A DNA stretch of 64,000 nt from an uncultured Alphaproteobacteria bacterium (GCA_902522865.1 CABYXC010000002.1:1-64000); one strand, 5' to 3'; positions 47,516 through 57,909 are shown, counted from the stretch's first letter. Translations and numbers: made by a program. The notes: a model not told the origin generated them from the letters alone.

Positions 47516-50419
47516 ATGAATGATACTTTCTTAAATAGCGCTAATGCTCCATATGTAGCCGAACTATATTCTAAATTTAGAAATGACCCTGAAAGTGTGG
47601 ATACAACTTGGAAAGATTTTTTTAATAATTTAAATGAAGATGACTATTCTGTTCTTAAAGATTTTGGAGGACCAGAATGGAAAGAACGTCCATCAAGTAT
47701 AATAGATAAAAATTACATAACTAAGGTTATAAAATCAAATGCGAATTACAATTCTGAGGAATTTAGAATATCAACCTTAGATTCAATTAGAGTATTAAGA
47801 TTAATCAGAGCTTTTAGAATTAACGGACATTTAATTGCAGATCTTGACCCCTTAGGAATATCTGAAAGAGAGTATCCTCAAGAATTAGATTATAAAAGCT
47901 ACGGTTTCAATGAATCAGATTTAGAAAAAGAAATATTCATTGATGGAAGTTTAGGTTTAGAAAAAAGTAAATTAAAAAATATTATTAAAATATTAAAAGA
48001 AACTTATTCTGCTTCAATTGGTGTTGAATTTTTACACATACAACAAGCTGATCAAAAACAATGGGTCCAAGAAAGAATTGAAGAAGTAAGAAATAAAACA
48101 AATTTTACAAATGAAGGAAAAAAAGCAATCTATAAAAGATTAGTTGAATCAGAACTATTTGAGCAGTTTTTAGATAAAAAGTTTTTAGGTACAAAGAGAT
48201 ACGGTATCGAAGGTGGTGAAGCGATGATACCTGGGATAGAGCAAATTGTTAAACAGGCATGTTTGTCTGGAATTGAAGATATTATTATTGGAACAGCTCA
48301 TCGAGGGAGACTAACACTTCTATCAAGTGTTTTGGAAATGCCTTACAAAAAAATATTATCAAAATTCCAAGGATCTTTAAACGATCCAAATGAGGTACTA
48401 GGTTCAGGTGATGTAAAATATCATTTAGGAGTTTCTGCTGATCGTGAATTTGAAAAAAAGAAAATTCATTTATCGCTCACTTCTAACCCATCACATTTAG
48501 AAGCAGTTAACCCAGTTGTGGCAGGAAAAGTAAGAGCTAAACAAACTTTAGCTAAAGATAAAACAACAGATAAAGTTATAGGTTTGTTAATTCATGGAGA
48601 TGCAGCAATAGCTGGACAAGGAGTTGTGGCCGAAACATTTGCTATGTCACAATTAAGAGGGTTTAAAACAGGTGGTACCATTCACTTTGTAATTAACAAT
48701 CAGATAGGTTTTACAACTATGCCACAATATGGACGATCAGCACCTTATTGTACTGAAATTGCAAAAATGGTCCAGGCACCAATATTTCATGTTAATGGTG
48801 ATGACCCAGAAGCAGTAGTTCATGTTTGTAGACTTGCAACGGAATTTAGAAATAAATTTAAAGTCGATGTTGTTGTAGATATGTTTTGCTACAGAAGATC
48901 AGGACATAACGAAGCTGATGAACCTTCTTTTACTCAGCCACTAATGTATAAGGCTATCAAAAAACAAATTACTACAAGAAAAAAATATGAAAAAAAACTA
49001 ATTGAGAATAATACTCTTTCAGAAGAAGAATCTAGAGACATTGTAGATTCTTTTAAAAATTTTTTAGATAAAGAATTTGAATCAACTAAAAATTATAAAC
49101 CAAATAAAGTAGATTGGTTAGAGGGAACTTGGACAGGTTTATCTACTGCAACATTTGATGCAAGAAGAGGAAAAACATCTGTAAAAGAAAAAACATTAAT
49201 TAACGTTGCAAAAAAAATTCATCAAATACCTGCAGATTTTAATGCGCATAGAAGAATAAAAAAAATTTATGGAGATCGATTAACAAGTGTCATCAATGGA
49301 AAAGGTATTGATTGGGCAACCTCTGAAAGTTTAGCTTTAGCGACACTTTTAGATGAGGGATACGGTGTTCGAATATCTGGACAAGATGTTGGAAGAGGAA
49401 CATTTAGTCATAGACATGGTGTACTATACGATCAAGAAAACGAAAATCGTTTTGTTCCATTAAGACACTTTCAAAACAAACAAGGTTACTTTGAAATTAT
49501 AGATAGTTTTTTATCTGAGTTTGGTGTTCTTGGTTTTGAATATGGATATTCGCAAGTTGATCCTAAGACACTTGTTATATGGGAAGCACAGTTTGGTGAT
49601 TTTGCAAATGGTGCACAAATTATGATTGATCAATTCATAAGCTCTGGAGAAAGAAAATGGTTGAGAATGTCTGGTTTAACGATGCTTCTTCCCCACGGAC
49701 ATGAGGGCCAAGGTCCTGAGCATACAAGTGGAAGATTAGAAAGATTTTTACAGATGTGTGCAGAAGATAATATGCAAATTGTTAATTGCACAAGTCCTGC
49801 TAATTATTTTCATGTTTTAAGAAGGCAGCTACATAGAAACTTTAGGAAACCTCTAATTATATTTACACCAAAATCTACACTTAGACATAAATCTAATGTT
49901 TCTAATATTGAGGATTATATTAATGGATCAACTTTCCATAGAATTCTTACTGATAAATTATCTCTTAAAGAAAAAAGGAAAAATAAAAGATTAATCATTT
50001 GTTCTGGCAAAATATATTTTGAACTTGCAGATCACATAGCAAAAAATAAAATTAAAAATCTCTCCATAATAAGATTAGAGCAGATTTATCCATTTCCTTA
50101 CGAAAACTTTAGAGATGAATTAAAACAATATACAGATGCTGAAATTATTTGGGCACAAGAAGAGCCAAAAAATATGGGTGCCTGGGGTTTTGTGAAAGGT
50201 AGATTGGAAAGTGTTATGCAGGAAGCCAAAGTTAAACAAGAAAAAATATTCTTTGTTGGTAGAAGTCCAGCTGCGTCTCCTGCCGCTGGTTCTTTAGAAA
50301 GACACTTAAGTAACCAAGAAACTATTATAAAAATGGCAACTGAAGATTCGATTAGCAAAATTATCAAATCTTGGGCAGGTATTTCAACAAAATTAAAGAC
50401 TAATCTGCCAATTGAATAA
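47516..50419 (+). CDS. sucA: 2-oxoglutarate dehydrogenase E1 component
   Basis: A 967-residue thiamine diphosphate enzyme that decarboxylates 2-oxoglutarate and loads the succinyl group on SucB. The N-terminal NSANAPYVAELYSKFRNDPESVD, the thiamine site GTAHRGRLTLLSSVL, HGDAAIAGQGVVAE and the late GRGTFSHRHGVLYDQ, LPHGHEGQGPEHTSGR motifs are present. Full length. It is followed by sucB and lpd, so all three components of the complex are adjacent. Confidence 0.97.
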   Translation: MNDTFLNSANAPYVAELYSKFRNDPESVDTTWKDFFNNLNEDDYSVLKDFGGPEWKERPSSIIDKNYITKVIKSNANYNSEEFRISTLDSIRVLRLIRAFRINGHLIADLDPLGISEREYPQELDYKSYGFNESDLEKEIFIDGSLGLEKSKLKNIIKILKETYSASIGVEFLHIQQADQKQWVQERIEEVRNKTNFTNEGKKAIYKRLVESELFEQFLDKKFLGTKRYGIEGGEAMIPGIEQIVKQACLSGIEDIIIGTAHRGRLTLLSSVLEMPYKKILSKFQGSLNDPNEVLGSGDVKYHLGVSADREFEKKKIHLSLTSNPSHLEAVNPVVAGKVRAKQTLAKDKTTDKVIGLLIHGDAAIAGQGVVAETFAMSQLRGFKTGGTIHFVINNQIGFTTMPQYGRSAPYCTEIAKMVQAPIFHVNGDDPEAVVHVCRLATEFRNKFKVDVVVDMFCYRRSGHNEADEPSFTQPLMYKAIKKQITTRKKYEKKLIENNTLSEEESRDIVDSFKNFLDKEFESTKNYKPNKVDWLEGTWTGLSTATFDARRGKTSVKEKTLINVAKKIHQIPADFNAHRRIKKIYGDRLTSVINGKGIDWATSESLALATLLDEGYGVRISGQDVGRGTFSHRHGVLYDQENENRFVPLRHFQNKQGYFEIIDSFLSEFGVLGFEYGYSQVDPKTLVIWEAQFGDFANGAQIMIDQFISSGERKWLRMSGLTMLLPHGHEGQGPEHTSGRLERFLQMCAEDNMQIVNCTSPANYFHVLRRQLHRNFRKPLIIFTPKSTLRHKSNVSNIEDYINGSTFHRILTDKLSLKEKRKNKRLIICSGKIYFELADHIAKNKIKNLSIIRLEQIYPFPYENFRDELKQYTDAEIIWAQEEPKNMGAWGFVKGRLESVMQEAKVKQEKIFFVGRSPAASPAAGSLERHLSNQETIIKMATEDSISKIIKSWAGISTKLKTNLPIE

Positions 50420-50450
50420 ATTGACGTAAATGTTATTAAGCATTTAATTA

Positions 50451-51641
50451 ATGAGCACTGAATTAATAGTTCCAACACTTGGAGAGTCAATTACTGAAGC
50501 AACTGTTTCAAAATGGCTTAAGAATATAGGCGATAATTTTGAAGCTGATGAACCTTTAGTTGAAATTGAAACTGACAAAATTACAGTTGAAGTACCAGCC
50601 CCTCATGCAGGATCTCTAAAAGAAATAAAAGTTTCTGAAGGCACTGACGTTGAAATTGGAGGTATCTTAGGAATCTTAGTTGAATCAAAAGGCAAAACAT
50701 CAAGTCTTAAAAAAACTGAAACTAAAGAGGAAAAAGTAAAAGAAGAAGTAAAAGAAGTAAAAGAAGTTAAGGTTGAAACAAAATCTTCGCCTGCCAAATC
50801 TTCACCATCTGCAAGAAAAATAGCTGAAGAGAACAATATTAAACTTGAAGATGTTACCTCATCCCGTTCTGATGGAAGAATTAATAAAGAAGATGTAGTT
50901 TCTCATCTCTCTTCTTCAAATAAAACAACCACTAACAAAGGTGAAAGAGAAGAAGTTGTTAAAATGTCAAAAATCAGACAGACAATATCTAAACGCTTAA
51001 AGGAGGCTCAAAATACAGCAGCCATACTTACAACTTTCAATGAAATTGATATGTCAAAAGTTATGGAAATTAGAAAATCAAAAAACCAAGAATTTCAAAG
51101 TCGGTATGAGGTCAAATTAGGTTTCATGTCATTTTTTGTAAAAGCTGTAGTAAAAAGTTTGCAAGAGTATCCCGCTGTTAATGCTGAAATTAAAGATGAA
51201 AATATAATTTATAAAAACCATTTTGATATAGGTATAGCAGTTGGAACTGAAAAAGGATTAGTTGTACCAATACTTAAAGACGCTGATCAATTGAGTTTTG
51301 GAGAAATAGAAACTAAAATCATTGATCTTAGCACAAAAGCCAAAGATGGAACTTTAACAATGGACGATTTGACTGGTGGAACCTTTACAATTTCAAATGG
51401 GGGAGTTTATGGATCAATGCTCAGCACCCCAATAATCAACAGACCTCAATCTGGGATTTTAGGGATGCATAATATTCAAAAAAGAGCAGTAGTTGTAAAT
51501 GATGAAATAGTAATTAGACCAATGATGTATGTTGCATTAAGTTACGATCACAGAATTATTGATGGAAAAGAAAGTGTTGGATTTTTGGTGAAAGTGAAAG
51601 AACTTCTAGAAGATCCATCCGAATTAGTATTAGGAATATAA
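50451..51641 (+). CDS. sucB: 2-oxoglutarate dehydrogenase E2 (dihydrolipoyl succinyltransferase)
   Basis: A 396-residue transferase with one lipoyl domain (lipoylated K43 in [11 protein letters not shown]), a linker, a peripheral subunit-binding domain ([18 protein letters not shown]) and the catalytic domain with H367 in SYDHRIIDG. The linker around residues 84-112 is made of Lys, Glu and Val repeats where most relatives have Ala and Pro. It lies between sucA and lpd; lpd starts two bases after its stop. Confidence 0.97.
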   Translation: MSTELIVPTLGESITEATVSKWLKNIGDNFEADEPLVEIETDKITVEVPAPHAGSLKEIKVSEGTDVEIGGILGILVESKGKTSSLKKTETKEEKVKEEVKEVKEVKVETKSSPAKSSPSARKIAEENNIKLEDVTSSRSDGRINKEDVVSHLSSSNKTTTNKGEREEVVKMSKIRQTISKRLKEAQNTAAILTTFNEIDMSKVMEIRKSKNQEFQSRYEVKLGFMSFFVKAVVKSLQEYPAVNAEIKDENIIYKNHFDIGIAVGTEKGLVVPILKDADQLSFGEIETKIIDLSTKAKDGTLTMDDLTGGTFTISNGGVYGSMLSTPIINRPQSGILGMHNIQKRAVVVNDEIVIRPMMYVALSYDHRIIDGKESVGFLVKVKELLEDPSELVLGI

Positions 51642-51642
51642 A

Positions 51643-53040
51643 ATGGAAGATTTTGATTTAATAGTAATCGGGGCGGGACCTGGCGGATATGTAGCTGCAA
51701 TCAGAGCAGCTCAACTTGGAATGAAGGTTGCTTGTATAGAAAAAGAGCCATCACTTGGTGGAACTTGTTTGAACATTGGATGCATACCTTCTAAAGCATT
51801 ATTAAATTCATCAGAAAAATTTGTTGAAATTTCAAATCATGCTGCAGAGCATGGCATAAAAACATCAAAGATAGATTTAGATTTAAATGTTTTGATGGAT
51901 CGCAAAACTAAAATTGTAAAAAAACTTACAACAGGGATTGGTTTTTTATTTAAGAAAAATAAAATAACGCATATTCCTGGCATTGCCTCGTTTGTAGATA
52001 AAAATACTATTTCTATTACAAATGGAAAAAATGAAATAACTGCTAGTGCTAAAAATTTTATTATCGCAACAGGATCATCTTCGATTGAAATACCAAATAT
52101 TCCTGTCGATGAAAAACAAATAGTATCTTCAACAGGTGCTCTTTCCCTATCTAAAATACCAAAATCACTCCTAGTTATTGGTGGTGGATATATTGGATTA
52201 GAGATGGGTTCAGTATGGAGTAGATTAGGTTCAAAGGTAACAGTTGTTGAAGCTCTTGACAGAATTGTTCCAACTATGGATGGTGAAATTGCTAAAGAGT
52301 TTATGAAAATGTTAACTAAACAAGGATTAGAATTTAAATTATCGCATAAAGTGAGTTCTGCAAAATCTGGCAAGTCTGGTGTAGATGTTGAAATGGTAAC
52401 ATCAGATAAAAAGAAAATAAAAGAAAACTACGAAATAGTTTTAATGTCAGTAGGAAGAAAACCAAACACAGATGGACTGGGTCTCGAAAAAATTGGTATT
52501 AAATTAACCGAAAAAAAATCCATTGAAATTAAAGATAACTTTCAAACTTCTGTTGAGGGAATCTATGCAATCGGCGATGTAGCGCCGGGACCAATGCTAG
52601 CACACAAAGCTGAAGAAGAAGGAGTTGCTTGTGTTGAATTTATAAATGGTCAAAAACCTCATATAAACTATGACGCTATACCAGCCATTGTTTATACCAA
52701 TCCAGAGATTGCATCTGTAGGTAAAACAGAAGAACAACTCAAGCAAGAAAAGAAAGACTTCAAGGTTGGAAAATTTCCTTTTATGGCAAATGGTCGTGCA
52801 CTAACCACTTCAGCATCAGAGGGATTTGTTAAAATTTTGGTTGATAAAAAAACAGATGAAATCTTAGGCGCTCATATAATTGGTCATGATGCTGGACAAT
52901 TGATTGCAGAAATTGTTACAACAATTGAATTTGGGGGCAGCGCAGAAGATATTGCTAGAGTGTGTCATGCTCATCCAACAACTAGTGAAGCAGTAAAAGA
53001 AGCAGCTCTAAGCGTTGATGGTAGAGCAATTCATATTTAA
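51643..53040 (+). CDS. lpd: Dihydrolipoyl dehydrogenase (E3)
   Basis: A 465-residue flavoprotein reoxidising lipoamide with NAD. FAD motif IGAGPGGYVAAIRAAQ (9-24), redox disulfide C42 and C47 in GGTCLNIGCIPSK, NAD motif GGGYIGLEMGSVW, and the interface histidine H444 in CHAHPTTSEA are visible. Its place directly after sucAB suggests it mainly serves the 2-oxoglutarate complex, though E3 is often shared with other complexes. It is the last gene of the TCA run. Confidence 0.97.
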   Translation: MEDFDLIVIGAGPGGYVAAIRAAQLGMKVACIEKEPSLGGTCLNIGCIPSKALLNSSEKFVEISNHAAEHGIKTSKIDLDLNVLMDRKTKIVKKLTTGIGFLFKKNKITHIPGIASFVDKNTISITNGKNEITASAKNFIIATGSSSIEIPNIPVDEKQIVSSTGALSLSKIPKSLLVIGGGYIGLEMGSVWSRLGSKVTVVEALDRIVPTMDGEIAKEFMKMLTKQGLEFKLSHKVSSAKSGKSGVDVEMVTSDKKKIKENYEIVLMSVGRKPNTDGLGLEKIGIKLTEKKSIEIKDNFQTSVEGIYAIGDVAPGPMLAHKAEEEGVACVEFINGQKPHINYDAIPAIVYTNPEIASVGKTEEQLKQEKKDFKVGKFPFMANGRALTTSASEGFVKILVDKKTDEILGAHIIGHDAGQLIAEIVTTIEFGGSAEDIARVCHAHPTTSEAVKEAALSVDGRAIHI

Positions 53041-53095
53041 TATTATTTAATTCAAATAGTTTAAATATATTTAAAAAAGTTAATATAAATATTTT

Positions 53096-54244
53096 ATGTC
53101 TGACGAAAAATCATATTTTAAGGCACTCTTTTCTTGTTTTCAAAATGCATATATTTTCTTTTTTACACTTGGAATAGCTTTTGTTTATGTGCCATGGAAC
53201 TTAGATCGTTTAAATCTTAAAGAAACTGATTTAGGATTGTGGTTGTTTATTTTTGGAGTAACTAATCTAATAAGCAATCAAGTTACAGGTAGAATTATTG
53301 TACCTAAAATTGGTACTAAAAATATAATAATGATAGGCACTGCAGTTCTTGCCTTCTGTCCTTATTTTCTTCTTACAGTAAACTCATATCTAAATTTTAT
53401 GCTTGTTGCTTTACCATTCGGAGCAGGAATTGGATTTATGATTCCAAGTAATCAAACCCAAATTTCAAATATAGAGAGTAAAACAAATAAGATTTATACA
53501 CCAATGTACCAAGCATTCTTTAGTGCAGGCTCTCTTTCAGGTGCATTAGCTGCAGCATATTTGATACGCAATGAAATACAACCTGAAGATACTTTTCTTG
53601 TAATGGGTATAGTTATTATTTTATCAATAACTTTGATATTTTTTTTTAGCTTACCAAGAAGTGAGGATATGAATGATCCAATAGATAAATTCCAATTTCC
53701 AAAAAAAAGAATTTTAATATTTGGAATTTTACTTATGTTTAATTTTGCAACAATAGGAATTATTATTGATTGGTCCTCTTTATGGTTAACTAAAGATTTA
53801 ATGGCCCCACTTTTTTTAGGTGGTCTGGTTATTGTTTTTTTTAATACTGGAGAAATCATAGCTCGGCTTACAGCTAGTTTTTTCATTAATAATTTAGGAG
53901 AAAAAATAGTTGGTGGTCATTTATCAATTTTAGGCGCTGCAATTCTGTTTGTTAGTATTCTAACTGGTAATTTATATTTTATAATTCCTTCGTTAGTAAT
54001 TTTTGGTTTATTTACTGCAAATTTTATAGCTATTGTAATTAGACAGGCAATAATTGTTTCTTCAGATCCCATTTCTCTAACGGTTTCAAATCTTACAACG
54101 TTGGGTTTTTCTGGTTTTATATTTGGCCCTGCAATTGTAGGGTATACTGCTCAATATATAGGTTTAACATTTAACATGTATCTACTTTGTGTCATTTGGG
54201 GATTTAATGGCTTATGTCTTATTTATCTTATGAATAAGAAATAA
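53096..54244 (+). CDS. MFS transporter
   Basis: A 382-residue transporter with about twelve hydrophobic spans and a start MSDEKSYFKALFSC in the cytoplasm. The loop between spans 2 and 3 (GRIIVPKIGTKNIIMIG) occupies the MFS signature position, and spans 5 and 6 contain PMYQAFFSAGSLSGALAA. It resembles the general sugar- or drug-type MFS proteins, but no substrate is evident. It lies 55 bases after lpd with no obvious terminator and is convergent with the DUF1737 gene. Confidence 0.82.
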   Translation: MSDEKSYFKALFSCFQNAYIFFFTLGIAFVYVPWNLDRLNLKETDLGLWLFIFGVTNLISNQVTGRIIVPKIGTKNIIMIGTAVLAFCPYFLLTVNSYLNFMLVALPFGAGIGFMIPSNQTQISNIESKTNKIYTPMYQAFFSAGSLSGALAAAYLIRNEIQPEDTFLVMGIVIILSITLIFFFSLPRSEDMNDPIDKFQFPKKRILIFGILLMFNFATIGIIIDWSSLWLTKDLMAPLFLGGLVIVFFNTGEIIARLTASFFINNLGEKIVGGHLSILGAAILFVSILTGNLYFIIPSLVIFGLFTANFIAIVIRQAIIVSSDPISLTVSNLTTLGFSGFIFGPAIVGYTAQYIGLTFNMYLLCVIWGFNGLCLIYLMNKK

Positions 54245-54280
54245 TAATAATTTCTTGCCTAAATTTTAAATTTAAAAAAA

Positions 54281-54484
54281 TTACACATCTCCTAAATCCA
54301 TACCTTTTTTATATTTTTTTGATGACCTTTTTACAATTGCTTGACCACACCTCATAACTTTTCTTTTATGATCAAAAGTCATTTTTGGCTCTCCATGTAA
54401 TTTCCAGCCATTAGATAATGCCTCTGTTACTCTTTGACAAAAATCAATAGTATCATCATCTGTAATAAATCTATAACCTTTCAT
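54281..54484 (-). CDS. DUF1737 domain protein
   Basis: A 67-residue protein that is almost entirely a DUF1737 domain: YRFITDDDTIDFCQRVTEAL, then GWKLHGEPKMTFD. The C-terminal end is basic (KRSSKKYKKG). A strong Shine-Dalgarno (AAAGGAGA) precedes the ATG at 54484. The function of the family is unknown; members are small, often near phage or metabolic genes. It follows the DUF484 gene by 17 bases on the same strand. Confidence 0.82.
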   Translation of the reverse strand: MKGYRFITDDDTIDFCQRVTEALSNGWKLHGEPKMTFDHKRKVMRCGQAIVKRSSKKYKKGMDLGDV

Positions 54485-54501
54485 TTATTCTCCTTTAATT
54501 T

Positions 54502-55164
54502 TTATTTTATATTCAATAAATTTATTTCTATAATTTTAATTAAATATTCTACAAGATCAGTTTGCATATCAATTGTAAATTTATTTTTATCTTTTGATCC
54601 CATTGCCAAGATAATACTATCTTCATGAAATTTAATTTTTAATAATATATATGATTTTACTATTGCTGATTTATTAGGAAAAAATAAAAGTAAACCTTTT
54701 GGATTTTGATTTAAATTTGTAACCATTTTGTTTTTAAAATAACTATTTACGATTTTAGTATCAAGTTGAGACAAGTTTTCTGCATTAATATTTTCATTTG
54801 TAACAAAACAATTCATTTCATCACAACCTAAAATTATTTTTAGATCATTTTTAATTAAGCTTATTAATTTTGGTAAGCTTTTAATATTTAAAATTCTAAT
54901 TGTAGATTTAAGAATTCTTTTCTGAGCATTTAAATGACTTTTTCCTGCAAGTAGTACTCTTGTCATTTGATTTTGTAAGTCTATATTTTGTTGAGATATT
55001 TTTTTGTATCTATAAGCCTCCAAATCAATAACCTTATCTGAACTATTATCTAGATTTGGAAAATTTAGTTCATTAACTAACTCTGAATTTTTAATAAAAA
55101 AATTTTTATTTTTTTTTAAAAAATTTATTATTTCTTTTTCTCTAATTTCATCTTCATTTGCCAT
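54502..55164 (-). CDS. DUF484 family (GAF-like) protein
   Basis: A 220-residue protein matching DUF484: an N-terminal helix with EKEIINFLKKNKNFFIKNSELVNELNFPN, then a conserved DLEAYRYKKI stretch, a coiled-coil-like helix (about residues 55-85), and a GAF-like C-terminal domain. The family is found next to xerC and priA in proteobacteria and its role is unknown. The ATG at 55164 is chosen, six bases past the tal stop; the open frame reaches 55206 inside tal without support. Confidence 0.82.
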   Translation of the reverse strand: MANEDEIREKEIINFLKKNKNFFIKNSELVNELNFPNLDNSSDKVIDLEAYRYKKISQQNIDLQNQMTRVLLAGKSHLNAQKRILKSTIRILNIKSLPKLISLIKNDLKIILGCDEMNCFVTNENINAENLSQLDTKIVNSYFKNKMVTNLNQNPKGLLLFFPNKSAIVKSYILLKIKFHEDSIILAMGSKDKNKFTIDMQTDLVEYLIKIIEINLLNIK

Positions 55165-55169
55165 GATGA

Positions 55170-55829
55170 TTATTTTGGCAAAATTTGTTGTCCTGTTTTT
55201 GCCCAATCATCAAGAAATGCTTTAAGCCCTTTATCTGTGAGAGGGTGCTTATATAATTCATGAATAACTTTTGGCGGCAAGGTTGAAATATGTGCACCAA
55301 TCACAGCAGCATCAATCAAATGTTGTGTGTTTCTTACCGAAGCAACTAATACTTCAGTATCAAAACCATAATTTTCATACATTATTACTATATCTGAAAT
55401 TAGATCCATACCTTTTTCACCAATATCATCGAGTCTTCCCACAAATGGAGAAATAAATGTTGCACCAACCTTAGCGGCTAGTAATGCTTGAGCAGCACTA
55501 AAACACAACGTTACATTTACCATGATATCTTTTTCTCTAAGAGCTTTGCATGTCTGAAGACCAGCAGGTGTGAGAGGAACTTTTACAGCAACATTCTTAG
55601 CTAATGATGCTAAGTATTTACCTTCTTCAAGCATCTTGTTATATTCCGTTGCTGTCACTTCTGCACTTACTGGACCAGATACTATTGAACAAATTGTTTT
55701 AATTGTTTCACCCATATCTTTACCACTTTTTGCAATTAGAGAGGGGTTTGTCGTAACACCGTCTATTAATCCACTAGGCATTAACTCTTCGATCTGAGGT
55801 ATATCGGCAGTGTCTATAAAAAATTTCAT
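55170..55829 (-). CDS. tal: Transaldolase, TalC / fructose-6-phosphate aldolase type
   Basis: A 219-residue short transaldolase. [29 protein letters not shown], the Schiff-base lysine K83 in [11 protein letters not shown], and [13 protein letters not shown] are the motifs of the small (subfamily 3) transaldolases. It transfers dihydroxyacetone units in the non-oxidative pentose phosphate pathway; an aldolase activity on fructose 6-phosphate is the alternative within this family. It is divergent from priA, with a 17-base palindrome in the gap. Confidence 0.92.
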   Translation of the reverse strand: MKFFIDTADIPQIEELMPSGLIDGVTTNPSLIAKSGKDMGETIKTICSIVSGPVSAEVTATEYNKMLEEGKYLASLAKNVAVKVPLTPAGLQTCKALREKDIMVNVTLCFSAAQALLAAKVGATFISPFVGRLDDIGEKGMDLISDIVIMYENYGFDTEVLVASVRNTQHLIDAAVIGAHISTLPPKVIHELYKHPLTDKGLKAFLDDWAKTGQQILPK

Positions 55830-55835
55830 TGTTTG

Positions 55836-55852
55836 TTGTATACCATATACAA
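55836..55852. promoter_or_regulatory. 17-base palindrome between tal and priA
   Basis: TTGTATA-CCA-TATACAA, perfect seven-base arms with three central bases, lies six bases before the tal start codon and 40 bases before priA. A repressor bound here would cover the tal translation start and probably its promoter. No Shine-Dalgarno is seen for tal, so its transcript may be very short-leadered. Confidence 0.45.
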
Positions 55853-55892
55853 GTTATTTAGAAAGTTAACATATAAAAAATACATAAATATA

Positions 55893-57848
55893 ATGTTGTA
55901 CGATGTAGTAGTAACAAGACCTTTCGACAAAGTTTTCACTTATTCTTCAACAAATGAGCAACTTGAAATTGGTCAAGTAGTTTTAGTTCCATTTGGAAAA
56001 AAAATAGAAGCTGGAATTATTTGGAAGAAGAATGTAAAAAATCCTGGATACGAAATTAAAGAGGTTACAAAAATTTGTAATGATCTTATCCTTCAGAATT
56101 CTTCAATCGATTTTATAAATTGGATCGCAAGCTATACTTTAGCTCCACTAGGAGCGGTTTTAAAATTATTTCTTATTAATAGTGACACAGTTGAATTTGA
56201 TAAAGAAAAATTAGATAGTTTCAATAATACCGAACCTTCTTTAGTGACCTTGAGTGAAGAGCAAGCAAATTCATTTAAAGAAATCACCCAATCATTTAAC
56301 AAATCAAACAAACCTGTTTTATTAGAAGGAGTAACAGGCTCTGGTAAAACTGAAGTATATTTTGAAATAATAGATAAATTTTTAAAAGAAAAAAAACAAA
56401 TATTAATAATGGTTCCAGAAATTAGCTTAACACCGCAATTAGAGACAAGAGTAAAGAAGCGTTTTGGAATGGAAGTGTGTTTATGGCATTCTAAAATTAC
56501 AAAAAAAAATAGGCAAAAAATTTGGCATAAATGTTTTGCAGGAGATCCAGTTATTGTTATTGGTGCTCGTTCAAGTTTATTTCTTCCTTATACAAACTTA
56601 GGATTAATTGTTGTCGATGAAGAACATGATTCTAGTTATAAACAAGAGGACAATATACGTTACCAAGCTAGAGATCTTGCAGTTGTAAGAGCTAAAATTG
56701 AAAAAAATTTTATATTATTAGCCTCGGCAACACCATCTTTAGAAACAATAAATAATGTTAAAATTAAAAAATATGATCAAGTCTATTTATCAAAACAATT
56801 TTCTGGAACTCCATTACCTGAAATTTCTATAATTGATTTAAATAAATATAAACTTGATAAAGATAAATGGATATCACAATCAATTATAGATTCTATTTCA
56901 CAGTGTTTAGACAATAAGGAACAAATTCTTATTTTTTTAAATCGTAGAGGATATTCTCCATTAACCTTATGTAACAGTTGTGGATTCAGGTATGAATGTG
57001 ATCAATGTTCATCATGGATGGTAATGCATCAACACAAAAAAGTTTTCTTATGCCATCAATGCGGAACTATAAAAAAATTAAATTTAGATTGTCCTAAATG
57101 TAATGAAAAAGATAGTATAAAATTTGTTGGTCCTGGAGTTGAGAGAGTTGCAGAGGAGTTAAAAGAATTCTTTCCTGGAAAAAATATTTCCATCATGTCT
57201 AGTGACAATGTTAACACACCAAACAAAATTAAAAAATTTATTACTGATATAAACAACAAAGATATAGATATAATTGTAGCCACACAAATTATGGCAAAAG
57301 GATATGATTTTCCAAATTTGTCATTAGTAGGAATCGTTGATGCAGACGCAGGTTTATTTGGTGGTGATCCTAGAGCTATAGAAAAAACTTTTAACCTACT
57401 TCAGCAAGTTGGAGGAAGAGCTGGTAGAGGAAAAAAAATTGGTAAAGTTTTTCTTCAAACATATTTTCCAGATCAAGAAATAATTAAGTCGATTCAACTT
57501 CGAGAAAGAGAATCTTTTATTGAAAGAGCTTTAGAAGAAAGAAAGAATTTTAATATTCCTCCTTTTGGTTTTATGACTTCAATAATTCTTTCTAGTCATA
57601 CAAAAGCCTTAGTTCTTAAACATGCTTCAAGACTGGCTCAACAAGATCAAAATAGTAAAAATATTAAAATTCTAGGTCCAGTTGAAGCTCCAATTTTTCT
57701 GCTTAGAGGACAATATCGATACAGAATATTATTGAAGAGTAATAGTAGAAAAAATCTGAATAAATTCACAAAAAAAATTGTCGAAAACACTAAATTACCT
57801 TCTTCTGTAAAGTTAATTATTGATGTCGATCCCTATTCATTTATGTAA
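55893..57848 (+). CDS. priA: Primosomal helicase PriA
   Basis: A 651-residue helicase that restarts stalled replication forks. The start MLYDVVVTRPFDKVFTY is the DNA-binding domain, then Walker A GVTGSGKT (146-153), DEEH box VVDEEHDSSYKQ, eight zinc-binding cysteines between LCNSCGFRYECDQC and CPKC, and GRAGRG motif VI. The ATG at 55893 is chosen; a TTG-started frame from 55833 would add 20 residues not found in PriA. Full length for alphaproteobacteria. Confidence 0.95.
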   Translation: MLYDVVVTRPFDKVFTYSSTNEQLEIGQVVLVPFGKKIEAGIIWKKNVKNPGYEIKEVTKICNDLILQNSSIDFINWIASYTLAPLGAVLKLFLINSDTVEFDKEKLDSFNNTEPSLVTLSEEQANSFKEITQSFNKSNKPVLLEGVTGSGKTEVYFEIIDKFLKEKKQILIMVPEISLTPQLETRVKKRFGMEVCLWHSKITKKNRQKIWHKCFAGDPVIVIGARSSLFLPYTNLGLIVVDEEHDSSYKQEDNIRYQARDLAVVRAKIEKNFILLASATPSLETINNVKIKKYDQVYLSKQFSGTPLPEISIIDLNKYKLDKDKWISQSIIDSISQCLDNKEQILIFLNRRGYSPLTLCNSCGFRYECDQCSSWMVMHQHKKVFLCHQCGTIKKLNLDCPKCNEKDSIKFVGPGVERVAEELKEFFPGKNISIMSSDNVNTPNKIKKFITDINNKDIDIIVATQIMAKGYDFPNLSLVGIVDADAGLFGGDPRAIEKTFNLLQQVGGRAGRGKKIGKVFLQTYFPDQEIIKSIQLRERESFIERALEERKNFNIPPFGFMTSIILSSHTKALVLKHASRLAQQDQNSKNIKILGPVEAPIFLLRGQYRYRILLKSNSRKNLNKFTKKIVENTKLPSSVKLIIDVDPYSFM

Positions 57849-57896
57849 TTTACCCACAATTTTAAAAATATCTTCAATTTAACTCATTTGACGCAC

Positions 57897-57909
57897 AAAC
57901 TGACAGTTT
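57897..57909. promoter_or_regulatory. Palindrome AAACTG-A-CAGTTT ahead of the atp operon
   Basis: A perfect inverted repeat with six-base arms, four bases after a TTGACG that could be a -35 box (57888-57893). It would lie in the promoter spacer of atpHAGDC. A matching -10 is poor, so this is a candidate operator or attenuator site only. The remaining 118-base gap holds nothing else recognised. Confidence 0.35.

Noticed and set aside
54245-54280. Terminator between the MFS gene and DUF1737
   Set aside because: Only a short AAATTT palindrome with no GC stem; too weak to claim.
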